DNA of 5,809 bases from an uncultured Clostridium sp. (GTDB lineage Bacteria; Bacillota; Clostridia; Clostridiales; Clostridiaceae). This document shows, one piece after another, positions 1 through 5,553 of the stretch (position 1 is the stretch's first letter; each line of letters opens with the position of its first letter). A program made the position numbers and the translations under genes. The stretch is taken from contig CAKVLD010000118.1 in assembly GCA_934755305.1 (NCBI GenBank), forward strand, positions 1 to 5,809, given 5' to 3'. A model generated the notes under the pieces. That model had not been told where the DNA came from. It saw only the letters and a list, made by a program, of their open reading frames with translations, and did not search any database.

Positions 1-79
1 TCCTCCTGTAATAATCATTTACTTAATATTACAAAAAGAATTTTTATTTATCTAGATACTAAAACTTTTACGCTTACAA

Positions 80-1693
80 TATGAGTACTATGGAAATGAT
101 AATATAAAATCTGTTACTTTAGGTAATGGTATTAAAACTGAATACAGTTATGATGGTGATGGCAATGTAGAAAGTCTTGTTACTGTTACATCAAGTGGTG
201 AGGTTTTAGTAGATTATAGTTATGCTTATGATCTTAATGGAAATAGACTACAAAAGGTAAGTAGTAAACATAAGAATTATTATAGCTATGATTCAATGAA
301 TAGACTTGTAGAATCAAGCTATGATGGTAGAAAAGAAAGCTTTACTTATGATAAGGTAGGTAATAGGTTAACTAAGATTACTAATGATATTACTGAGAAG
401 TATGTTTATAATGTAAAGAATCAACTTAAAGAAGTTTATCAGAAAAAAGGAAACTCGACTCACCTTCGTTCGCTGAGTAAGTTCGACTTAGCCAAATATA
501 AAATTTGGAGTCTCACTTATGACAAACAAGGTAATACACTAAAAGAAGATACAAACTCTGGAACTAACTCATTTGAATATAATGCTTTAAATCAGCAAGT
601 TAAAGCTATAACTAAAGATGGTAACACTTTAGTTAATAGATATGATGCTGAAGGTTTAAGGTATGAAGTTGAAGAAAATGATAAGTTAAGTAAGTTTATT
701 TTCCATAATGATGAAGTACTTGTTGAAACTGATGAAACTGATGATATTGTTTCTAGATTTATCAGAGGTTATGATATTGTAGCTGCTGATGTTAAGGATA
801 GCAGATATTATTACTCTGTTGATGAGCAGGGAAGTACTATTTTCATTACTAATAGTAATGAGCAAGTTAAAAATGAATATTGGTATGATGCTTTTGGTAA
901 TGTTCTTGATTCTAGAGAGGATATTCATAATAGAATAACTTATACTGGACAGCAGTTTGATGGAGTTACAGGGCAGTATTATTTACGAGCTAGATTTTAT
1001 AATCCTTTGCTTTCAAGATTTACTCAGGAGGATAGTTACCGAGGGGATGGACTTAATCTTTATGCTTATTGTGGTAATAATCCGGTTGGGTATTATGATC
1101 CTAGTGGGTATATAGTATGTGATGAGAAGTATAATGTATATTCAAAAATACGTAAACAAAATCCTACTTGGACTGCGCAACAAGCGTATAATGAATTAAA
1201 AAAGATAGAAAGACATATTGAAGAAAATTTTTCGAGTATTGAAAGAATGAGAAAAAGAGCTGGTTTACCAGAATATAAATATAGAGGTAGAACAGGAACA
1301 GTATCTAAAGTTGAATTGCTTGATTTTAATAATGAGAGTTTCTTTGGTACTAATTCTAGAATGTACAAGTTAGGAAGTAAACCCAGGGTTGGATTAGATT
1401 CTAATCCAATTCAATATAGGAGAAGTTTATTTTTGTATTTAAAAGATAAAGGTAAGCTTGAAGGTATAAAACATTTAGGAAGAGCTCCTTTTTTAAGTCA
1501 TGCAGAAGCCAATTCATTATTGAGAGCATATGAAAGAAAAGGTGATTTGGGAAGAGTTGTTCTATATGTTGATAGACCTACTTGTTGGAATTGTAAAAAG
1601 TATCTAGGGACACTTATGGATGAGCTAGGAATAACTGAACTAAATATATATAATAAGGGACATATAGAACCAATAGTAATTACAAGAAAATAA
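80..1693 (+). CDS. 5'-truncated orphan Rhs/YD-repeat protein with C-terminal deaminase toxin
   Basis: This is the tip of an Rhs/WapA-type polymorphic toxin. In such proteins YD repeats form a shell around a C-terminal toxin that is released into a neighbouring cell. Rhs-like sequence begins near position 80 (YEYYGNDNIKS) and the frame stays open back to a stop at 53-55. There is no ATG, GTG or TTG before the ATG at 296, and that ATG lies inside a YD repeat without a ribosome binding site. Residues below count from 296. YD repeats (FTYDKVGNRL, LTYDKQGN) fill about residues 1-130. The RHS core follows at about 165-272 (YYLRARFYNP, then DPSGY at 268-272), and residues 273-465 are the toxin. A full-length protein would be over 1,000 residues, so this looks like an orphan tip kept as a recombination donor, or a decayed gene. 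An atypical insert occupies residues 53-73. The Rhs and toxin assignment is firm; expression as it stands is doubtful. Confidence 0.85.
   Translation, partial: YEYYGNDNIKSVTLGNGIKTEYSYDGDGNVESLVTVTSSGEVLVDYSYAYDLNGNRLQKVSSKHKNYYSYDSMNRLVESSYDGRKESFTYDKVGNRLTKITNDITEKYVYNVKNQLKEVYQKKGNSTHLRSLSKFDLAKYKIWSLTYDKQGNTLKEDTNSGTNSFEYNALNQQVKAITKDGNTLVNRYDAEGLRYEVEENDKLSKFIFHNDEVLVETDETDDIVSRFIRGYDIVAADVKDSRYYYSVDEQGSTIFITNSNEQVKNEYWYDAFGNVLDSREDIHNRITYTGQQFDGVTGQYYLRARFYNPLLSRFTQEDSYRGDGLNLYAYCGNNPVGYYDPSGYIVCDEKYNVYSKIRKQNPTWTAQQAYNELKKIERHIEENFSSIERMRKRAGLPEYKYRGRTGTVSKVELLDFNNESFFGTNSRMYKLGSKPRVGLDSNPIQYRRSLFLYLKDKGKLEGIKHLGRAPFLSHAEANSLLRAYERKGDLGRVVLYVDRPTCWNCKKYLGTLMDELGITELNIYNKGHIEPIVITRK
452..514 (+). 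repeat. In-frame palindromic insert within the Rhs repeats
   Basis: This stretch interrupts the YD-repeat pattern between KKGN and LTYDKQGN. It is richer in G+C (about 52% over 454-493) than its flanks and uses codons rare elsewhere in the gene (TCG, CGT, CTG, GAC, GCC, CTC). It holds two potential hairpins. ACTCA (458-462) can pair with TGAGT (474-478). CCAAAT (492-497) can pair with ATTTGG (503-508), extended by GACT (485-488) with AGTC (509-512) across a 3-nt bulge. The hexamer TCGACT occurs at 455-460 and again at 483-488. Translated, it adds about 20 residues without breaking the frame. It looks like a small dispersed palindromic element, but copy number elsewhere in the genome is unknown. 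The exact ends are my estimate. Confidence 0.5.
1112..1693 (+). other. Deaminase-fold toxin domain (DddA/Pput_2613-like class)
   Basis: This is the variable C-terminal toxin of the Rhs protein, about 193 residues after the DPSGY junction. The first 110 or so residues are charged and helical-looking, with no motif I recognise. The C-terminal third carries the zinc-deaminase signature: SHAEAN with H402 as zinc ligand and E404 as the catalytic proton shuttle, then PTCWNC with C430 and C433 as zinc ligands. After these comes a typical closing strand (GITELNIYNKG). Known families with this layout are bacterial toxins that deaminate nucleic acid bases, including the double-stranded DNA cytosine deaminase DddA. 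The VDRPTCWNC context also recalls the Pput_2613 and SCP1.201 groups. The deaminase fold is well supported; the exact family and the substrate (DNA, RNA or nucleotide) cannot be fixed from the sequence alone. An Imm1-like gene directly downstream supports the toxin role. Confidence 0.8.
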
Positions 1694-1746
1694 TTTATAA
1701 ATATAAATTTAATAATTAGATAGTTACAGTAAATATAAAAGTAAAT

Positions 1747-1786
1747 AAGGAGGTAAATGTATAATTTGTATTATACATTATGATTT
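1747..1786 (+). promoter_or_regulatory. Ribosome binding site split from its start codon by a stem-loop
   Basis: A near-perfect Shine-Dalgarno sequence, AAGGAGGT (1747-1754), lies 32 nt before the immunity-gene ATG at 1787, too far for normal initiation. Between them is a perfect 9-bp inverted repeat: AATGTATAA (1756-1764), loop TTTGTA, TTATACATT (1771-1779). If this folds in the mRNA, 1 nt on one side and 7 nt on the other remain, giving an effective spacing of about 8 nt. The ATG at 1757 is in frame with the immunity gene but meets TGA at 1781-1783, so it encodes only eight residues and sits just 3 nt from GGAGG. Alternatives are coupled reinitiation from this mini-ORF, or a nonsense mutation in a longer N-terminus. 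Confidence 0.5.
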
Positions 1787-2308
1787 ATGAAAGAAATTAA
1801 GTTTGGGACTCCTATGGGAGATATAATTAACAACCCTGATTTTAAAAAAATTGAGAGATTAATAATGAATAGAGGAATTGAATTTTGGGAAAGTGGATCT
1901 GGACAATCAATAATTGAATATAGTGATGATAATCTTACATCAACTTTATATATATGTATTGCAGAAGATTATGGATTTTATTTGGAATTTTGCAAGAATA
2001 ATAAGTATTATATTATTTTGAAAGATGAAGATTTTAAAGATACTACTGAAGTATATATTGAAGGAGAACCGATACTTGTACCACGTAGTATGTTTATTGA
2101 TAAGAAAGAAACTGTCGAACAAGTAAGGAGTATTTTTTATAGTGGAGATGTTGATTATACTACTTGTAATTGGGTTGAAAAAGAAAAAGTTAATTGGGAG
2201 TATGGCGAAGAGTTTAATGGTCAAGAGTCTGAGGAAGTTAAATATAGTAGTTTCAAAGAGTTTGTTATAAATAACTCAAAAATAAAAAGAAAATGGATGA
2301 CTAAGTAA
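1787..2308 (+). CDS. Imm1-like immunity protein for the deaminase toxin
   Basis: This is a predicted cytoplasmic protein of 173 residues that should bind and neutralise the toxin encoded 93 bp upstream. The diagnostic part is residues 92-131. EGEPILVPRS is followed by an acidic/helical stretch, then FYSGD (117-121) and CNWVE (127-131). This matches the Imm1 pattern as I remember it: a proline-containing strand, a helix, an F..G turn and a terminal W-E. Imm1 proteins commonly neighbour deaminase toxins in polymorphic toxin loci, so position and family agree. There is no signal peptide or membrane segment. A charged tail (about 141-173) extends beyond the usual Imm1 end. ATG 1787 is the first start not followed by a stop in this frame, because TGA at 1781-1783 excludes the ATG at 1757. 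The ribosome binding site arrangement is unusual (see 1747-1786). A terminator follows 25 nt after the stop. Confidence 0.75.
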   Translation: MKEIKFGTPMGDIINNPDFKKIERLIMNRGIEFWESGSGQSIIEYSDDNLTSTLYICIAEDYGFYLEFCKNNKYYIILKDEDFKDTTEVYIEGEPILVPRSMFIDKKETVEQVRSIFYSGDVDYTTCNWVEKEKVNWEYGEEFNGQESEEVKYSSFKEFVINNSKIKRKWMTK

Positions 2309-2332
2309 AATTTATTAAAAGACTAAGAGTAG

Positions 2333-2378
2333 AAAAATCTAGTGAGAAACAAAAGTAAGTTTCTTGCTGGATTTTTTT
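2333..2378 (+). terminator. Rho-independent terminator after the toxin-immunity cassette
   Basis: An 18-bp stem including G-U pairs (left arm 2333-2350, right arm 2359-2376) encloses the 8-nt loop AAAAGTAA. It runs into seven T residues at 2372-2378. It lies 25 nt after the immunity stop codon and separates this cassette from the next gene pair. Confidence 0.85.
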
Positions 2379-2569
2379 AAAATTTACATAAAAAAATTAT
2401 TTTCAGTAGATTATTGTAATAAAAAGGATTTTGAAAAAGCCACAAAAGAATATAAATTCAAAGTGTTTTATAGATACTTGTAGTTAAAAAAATAATAATA
2501 GGATATAATTTAAATAATAAAAATTATTAGGTGGGGAACATTGAGATGATTAATTAAAGGAGGGATACT
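2379..2569. other. AT-rich intergenic stretch with possible gene remnant
   Basis: Together with the preceding terminator this makes about 260 bp without a gene. A frame open from 2382 to the TAG at 2481-2483 ends in KDFEKATKEYKFKVFYRYL, which reads like ordinary protein, but it has no usable start codon or ribosome binding site. It could be the tail of a lost gene or chance. The rest holds the promoter and leader of the following pair. Confidence 0.3.
2478..2509 (+). promoter_or_regulatory. Candidate sigma-A-type promoter for the ART-like pair
   Basis: A consensus -10 hexamer, TATAAT, lies at 2504-2509, 60 bp before the start codon. The -35 is poor: TTGTAG at 2478-2483 has a 20-bp spacer, and TAGTTA at 2481-2486 has the right spacing but little match. 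A short inverted repeat (AATAAT 2513-2518, ATTATT 2523-2528) just downstream could be an operator, although such repeats arise easily in AT-rich DNA. Confidence 0.35.
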
Positions 2570-3028
2570 ATGATATTATATCATGCAAGTGGAGAAGTAG
2601 TGGAATTTCCTGAAGTAAGAAAAAGTAAATATACAAAGGATTTTTCGTGGGGATTTTATTGTACAAATAATTTTGAGCAAGCAAAAAAATGGGCAAATAG
2701 AAATAGAACATCACCTATTGTAAATTATTATGATTTTGAAGAAAAAGATGATTTGAAAATATTAAAGTTTAATGACATGACAAATGAATGGCTTAATTTT
2801 ATTGCAGAGTGCCGTAATGGATTAATACATGATTATGATATTGTAGAAGGACCTATGGCAGATGATACGGTTTGGAATTATGTTAATGATTTTTTAGCAG
2901 GTGAAATATCTAGAAATGTTTTTTGGGAACTTGCAAAATTTAAACATCCAACCCATCAAATTAGTTTTCATACCCTAAAAGCATTAGATTGTTTACAGTT
3001 TCAAAGGAGTGAAGTAGTAGATGAATGA
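2570..3028 (+). CDS. DUF3990-like ADP-ribosyltransferase-fold protein, putative toxin
   Basis: This protein of 152 residues resembles the DUF3990 family, which I recall being grouped with ADP-ribosyltransferase folds. Such enzymes transfer ADP-ribose from NAD+ to a target, which is unknown here. Visible features in order are the opening strand MILYHAS with H5, WGFYCTNNFEQAKKWA (27-42) with Y30, a middle block EWLNFIAECRNG (73-84), DYDIVEGPMADD (88-99), and HQISFHT (129-135) with Q130. H5, Y30 and Q130 would correspond to an H-Y-(E/Q) active-site triad; the triad assignment is my inference. There is no signal peptide or transmembrane segment. ATG 2570 is chosen because AAAGGAGGG (2556-2564) sits 5 nt upstream. 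It overlaps the next gene by 8 nt, so the two are probably translationally coupled. Most likely it is the toxin of a two-gene module; activity is unproven. Confidence 0.65.
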   Translation: MILYHASGEVVEFPEVRKSKYTKDFSWGFYCTNNFEQAKKWANRNRTSPIVNYYDFEEKDDLKILKFNDMTNEWLNFIAECRNGLIHDYDIVEGPMADDTVWNYVNDFLAGEISRNVFWELAKFKHPTHQISFHTLKALDCLQFQRSEVVDE

Positions 3029-3467
3029 AAAAGAAAAAAATGATTTATTTTATGTATGTTCATTAATTGAGTTTTTAGGGAGAAAAACAAAAAATCACCG
3101 TAGTGATATTGTTAAGTTATTAGGAATTAAGGAACTTAATAGACAGCTTGATTTAGCAGAAGTGAATCATTGTATTTCTTTTGATGAGGTAGCTGATGAA
3201 TTAATAGATTATTATAATATAAAAGATGGAGAATTTGATTCAGTTAAGTTATGTAAATATACAATTCCAACTTATTTATCTATAGGAAAAGAATATCAAA
3301 GGCTTATTCTTGATGTGATTAAAGAGGGAGAAGATGTTATAAGTGTTCTTTATGATGTTTTTACATCATTTATTAGTGATGAAATATCAAATTTTAATTC
3401 ATCTGTATATTATAGTAGTCCTCAATATCTAAAATATAGCTATCTTGAAGGAAAATTACTTCCATAA
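3021..3467 (+). CDS. Putative antitoxin or partner of the ART-like protein (DUF3791-like N-terminus)
   Basis: This acidic, predicted cytoplasmic protein has 148 residues. The N-terminal 65 residues are helical-looking (VCSLIEFLGRKTKNHRSDIV, then NHCISFDEVADELIDYY) and resemble the DUF3791 family, small proteins often encoded beside DUF3990 genes. The C-terminal half (about 70-148) includes CKYTIPTYLSIGKEYQRLI and is not something I recognise, so the protein is longer than a minimal DUF3791. The start at 3021 lies inside the end of the upstream gene, and AAAGGAG (3003-3009) provides the ribosome binding site. The tight overlap argues for a fixed stoichiometric partnership, and neutralisation of the upstream protein is the simplest reading. 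There is no obvious DNA-binding motif, so autoregulation by this protein cannot be claimed. It ends 63 nt before a terminator hairpin. Confidence 0.55.
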   Translation: MNEKEKNDLFYVCSLIEFLGRKTKNHRSDIVKLLGIKELNRQLDLAEVNHCISFDEVADELIDYYNIKDGEFDSVKLCKYTIPTYLSIGKEYQRLILDVIKEGEDVISVLYDVFTSFISDEISNFNSSVYYSSPQYLKYSYLEGKLLP

Positions 3468-3530
3468 AATAAGACAGATATTATTATATACTTCATAAGT
3501 GTCGAATTTAATTTTTAGAGTTATATTTAG

Positions 3531-3576
3531 AGCTGTATAAGAATAGCTAACAGGTTGTTCTTATATAGCTTTTATT
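3531..3576 (+). terminator. Hairpin terminator after the ART-like pair
   Basis: A 13-bp stem with one G-U pair (3531-3543 with 3558-3570) encloses a 14-nt loop. It is followed by a T-rich tract (TTTATTATTTT) interrupted by A. The position after the second gene of the pair fits a terminator, though the tract is less uniform than at the other two terminators here. Confidence 0.6.
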
Positions 3577-3691
3577 ATTTTGAATTACAGTTTAGTGTTT
3601 TTTAAGTAACATAAATCCATAAATGTATAAAGTTTACTAAGGATGTATCGATAATTAAAGTGAAAATATATTAAGAAAAGAAGGGGTTATA

Positions 3692-4549
3692 ATGAAAAAG
3701 ACTTTATTATTTGTTGCTTCTTTAGTAATAGCTTTAAGTACTGCAAGTATTAGTGCTAGTGCATCAACAAGAATTCAAGAAAAGGAAAGTAATAATACTG
3801 TAAGTGAAGCACAAGAAATTCAAAGAAACAATGTAATTCCAAGTACTGTAGTAAAAGGTAAGTATGAAGGTCAAAATGTTGTATCTGGAAATGTTTCTGA
3901 TGCTTCAGATGTTGATTGGTATAAGGTTTATTTACCAGCTGATAGTAATACTATATTTGCAATTAATAGTACTTCTTTAAGTGGTCTTGGAAAAATAGAA
4001 ATACTAGATGAAAATCAAAATATAGTAAGTGCATTTACACATAAGCAAAATACTAAAATATTAGGTGCAACACCTTATAGAGTTAATATTCCTAAGAGTG
4101 GAAATTATTATGTGAAAATATATTCTACAGTTAAAGGTGGAGATTACTTATTTACAATAGGTGGACCTAACTATACAGTTGGAGATTATACTTATAAATC
4201 AGCAAGTAAGTTAGTGCTAACTCCAAAAATTGATTCAGATACTATGAATTTTGATTTAACAAGAGTTTCTGATATTCCAGATGGAGCAGTTGTATACTAT
4301 GTATCATTCCAAGGATCAAAGCAAAATAGAGCTACTAATGAAGTTAGAAGTTTAAAACTAGCAAGTGATAGAAATTGGACTAGAACTTCTTCATATACAT
4401 TTAATGCAGATATTCCTGTTGTTACAAATAAACTTTTAAAGAGTAAATGGAATGCTAAGTTAGAAGGAAATGTAAGTAAATATACTAAATCATATTCATT
4501 AACACCTTCTATAAGATTCTCTTATGTATATCCACAATTACCACAGTAA
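3692..4549 (+). CDS. Secreted PPC-domain protein
   Basis: This is a predicted exported protein of 285 residues. It has a textbook Sec signal peptide: MKK, a hydrophobic core (LLFVASLVIALSTASI), and a cleavage site in the SASAS region near residue 24. Residues 31-158 match the bacterial pre-peptidase C-terminal (PPC) domain. ESNNTVSEAQEI opens it, GNVSDASDVDWYKVYLP (66-82) is the hallmark, and SGNYYVKIYS to GGDYLFTIGG closes it. PPC domains usually accompany secreted proteases or other extracellular enzymes and are thought to help folding, secretion or binding. No protease motif is present here, so this is a stand-alone PPC protein. Residues 160-285 look beta-rich and I do not recognise them. 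AAGGGG (3681-3686) serves as ribosome binding site. The next gene begins 38 nt later with no terminator between, suggesting an operon. Confidence 0.8.
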   Translation: MKKTLLFVASLVIALSTASISASASTRIQEKESNNTVSEAQEIQRNNVIPSTVVKGKYEGQNVVSGNVSDASDVDWYKVYLPADSNTIFAINSTSLSGLGKIEILDENQNIVSAFTHKQNTKILGATPYRVNIPKSGNYYVKIYSTVKGGDYLFTIGGPNYTVGDYTYKSASKLVLTPKIDSDTMNFDLTRVSDIPDGAVVYYVSFQGSKQNRATNEVRSLKLASDRNWTRTSSYTFNADIPVVTNKLLKSKWNAKLEGNVSKYTKSYSLTPSIRFSYVYPQLPQ

Positions 4550-4587
4550 TTTAGATATAAAATAAATATAGAATAGGAGGGGAGAGG

Positions 4588-5427
4588 ATGAGCTTTATTA
4601 ATAGAAGTACATTTCATGGTTCAAGAAGTTCTATTTTAAGTTATAGAAATCAAAGTTTTATGAATACTTATAATAGAATGAAAAAAGGTGCAAAGGTAAG
4701 TAATAGTCTTTTTAATAATACTATGAATGATACTTTTTCAACTATTAAAAGATGTATTGCTGAGAAGGAGAATCTTTCAGTAAAGCGCCAAGATACATCA
4801 TATTCAAGATTGTCTAAATATAAGAGTAATGATGATGTTTTTGAAAATGCATTAAAAAGGCTAAACAATAATAGTAATTTTGGAATTAATGCTTCTAAGT
4901 TAAGTGCAAAAAATTCTACTTTAGATTTAGCTAGTGATAAATACTTTAATATTAAAACTAAATCAGGAAAAACAGTTACTTTAGCTTGTGATAATGGAAC
5001 TGTTTATATGCCGGGAGATGTAGATAATTTATCTAATAGTGATATAAGGGAAGTAGAGGATATTGGCCATCTTTTAACTTATTTAAATCATGATTCAACT
5101 GGAGTGTTAGCTTTTAAAAGTTTTAGTGAAAGTTCTATAAAAGATATGCTTGCATCAGTAGGTATAAAACCAGGCTTTTTTGAAATAAAGTCTAGTGGGG
5201 AAAGTAATAAATTCTTAATGCTTGACAATGGTTCAATTTATTCAGAACATCAAGTAGAAGCTGAAAGATCTTTTTATAATGAAACAAATTTAATAAAAAA
5301 TGCAGGGTTTACTAAGGATTCAGTATGCATAATTGATGGTAAGGAATATAAAATAGATGAGAATGGACATTTTAATATTCCTAAAGGTGTAAGATGTGTA
5401 GCTGAAAATATGATAATTAAGAAATAG
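4588..5427 (+). CDS. Hypothetical Ser/Asn-rich protein of unknown function
   Basis: I do not recognise this protein of 279 residues. The first 110 or so residues are rich in Ser, Asn, Arg and Lys, with no signal peptide or membrane segment. They look flexible or helical (SSILSYRNQSFMNTYNRMKK). The remainder looks like a compact alpha/beta domain with two similar strand-turn units, VTLACDNGTVYMPG (134-147) and KFLMLDNGSIYSEH (208-221). A final segment follows, ending IPKGVRCVAENMIIKK. The start at 4588 has a very strong ribosome binding site, AGGAGGGG (4575-4582). It lies 38 nt after the PPC gene and ends before a strong terminator, so the two are probably co-transcribed. This does not prove that the protein acts outside the cell. 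No catalytic motif is evident. Confidence 0.75.
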   Translation: MSFINRSTFHGSRSSILSYRNQSFMNTYNRMKKGAKVSNSLFNNTMNDTFSTIKRCIAEKENLSVKRQDTSYSRLSKYKSNDDVFENALKRLNNNSNFGINASKLSAKNSTLDLASDKYFNIKTKSGKTVTLACDNGTVYMPGDVDNLSNSDIREVEDIGHLLTYLNHDSTGVLAFKSFSESSIKDMLASVGIKPGFFEIKSSGESNKFLMLDNGSIYSEHQVEAERSFYNETNLIKNAGFTKDSVCIIDGKEYKIDENGHFNIPKGVRCVAENMIIKK

Positions 5428-5451
5428 AAAAGTCACATATTATTAATTAAG

Positions 5452-5486
5452 AACCGCTTTTTGTATATATTACAAAAGCGGTTTTT
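5452..5486 (+). terminator. Rho-independent terminator after the PPC operon
   Basis: A 10-bp stem, AACCGCTTTT (5452-5461) with AAAAGCGGTT (5474-5483), can be extended inward by three pairs past a bulged T. It runs into TTTTT (5482-5486). It lies 25 nt after the stop codon and has a symmetrical A/T-flanked core, so it may also work on the other strand. Confidence 0.85.
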
Positions 5487-5553
5487 GTCATAAAAAATAA
5501 TTTTTTTAATTATTTTATTAAGATTAATTTAATTATATTAAAAAATATTATGA

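Noticed and set aside
296..298. ATG as the true start of the Rhs gene
   Set aside because: It lies inside a YD repeat, has no ribosome binding site, and Rhs-like sequence continues in frame upstream to about 80.
686..928. Minus-strand open frame of 80 codons
   Set aside because: It lies opposite the Rhs repeats, has low-complexity Ile/Asn/Ser composition and shows no family resemblance.
1093..1368. Minus-strand open frame of 91 codons
   Set aside because: It is antisense to the RHS-toxin junction, which has strong coding evidence on the plus strand.
1757..1783. Eight-codon ORF MYNLYYTL as a functional leader peptide
   Set aside because: Its ATG is only 3 nt from GGAGG and lies inside the palindrome. 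There is no attenuator-like run of one amino acid. It is kept only as an alternative reading.
1946..2224. Minus-strand open frame of 92 codons
   Set aside because: It is antisense to the Imm1-like gene, and its Ile/Phe/Asn-rich product is what an AT-rich antisense frame gives.
2546..2557. Three-codon ORF (MIN) preceded by GGTGGGG
   Set aside because: Too short to support. The following gene has its own optimal ribosome binding site.
3601..3631. Promoter for the PPC gene (TTTAAG and TATAAA)
   Set aside because: The -35 match is weak and the spacing is about 19 bp, which is not distinguishable from AT-rich background.
4668..4868. Minus-strand open frame with hydrophobic stretches
   Set aside because: It lies entirely opposite the 279-residue gene, which has a strong ribosome binding site. 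The hydrophobicity follows from antisense of Lys/Asn codons.
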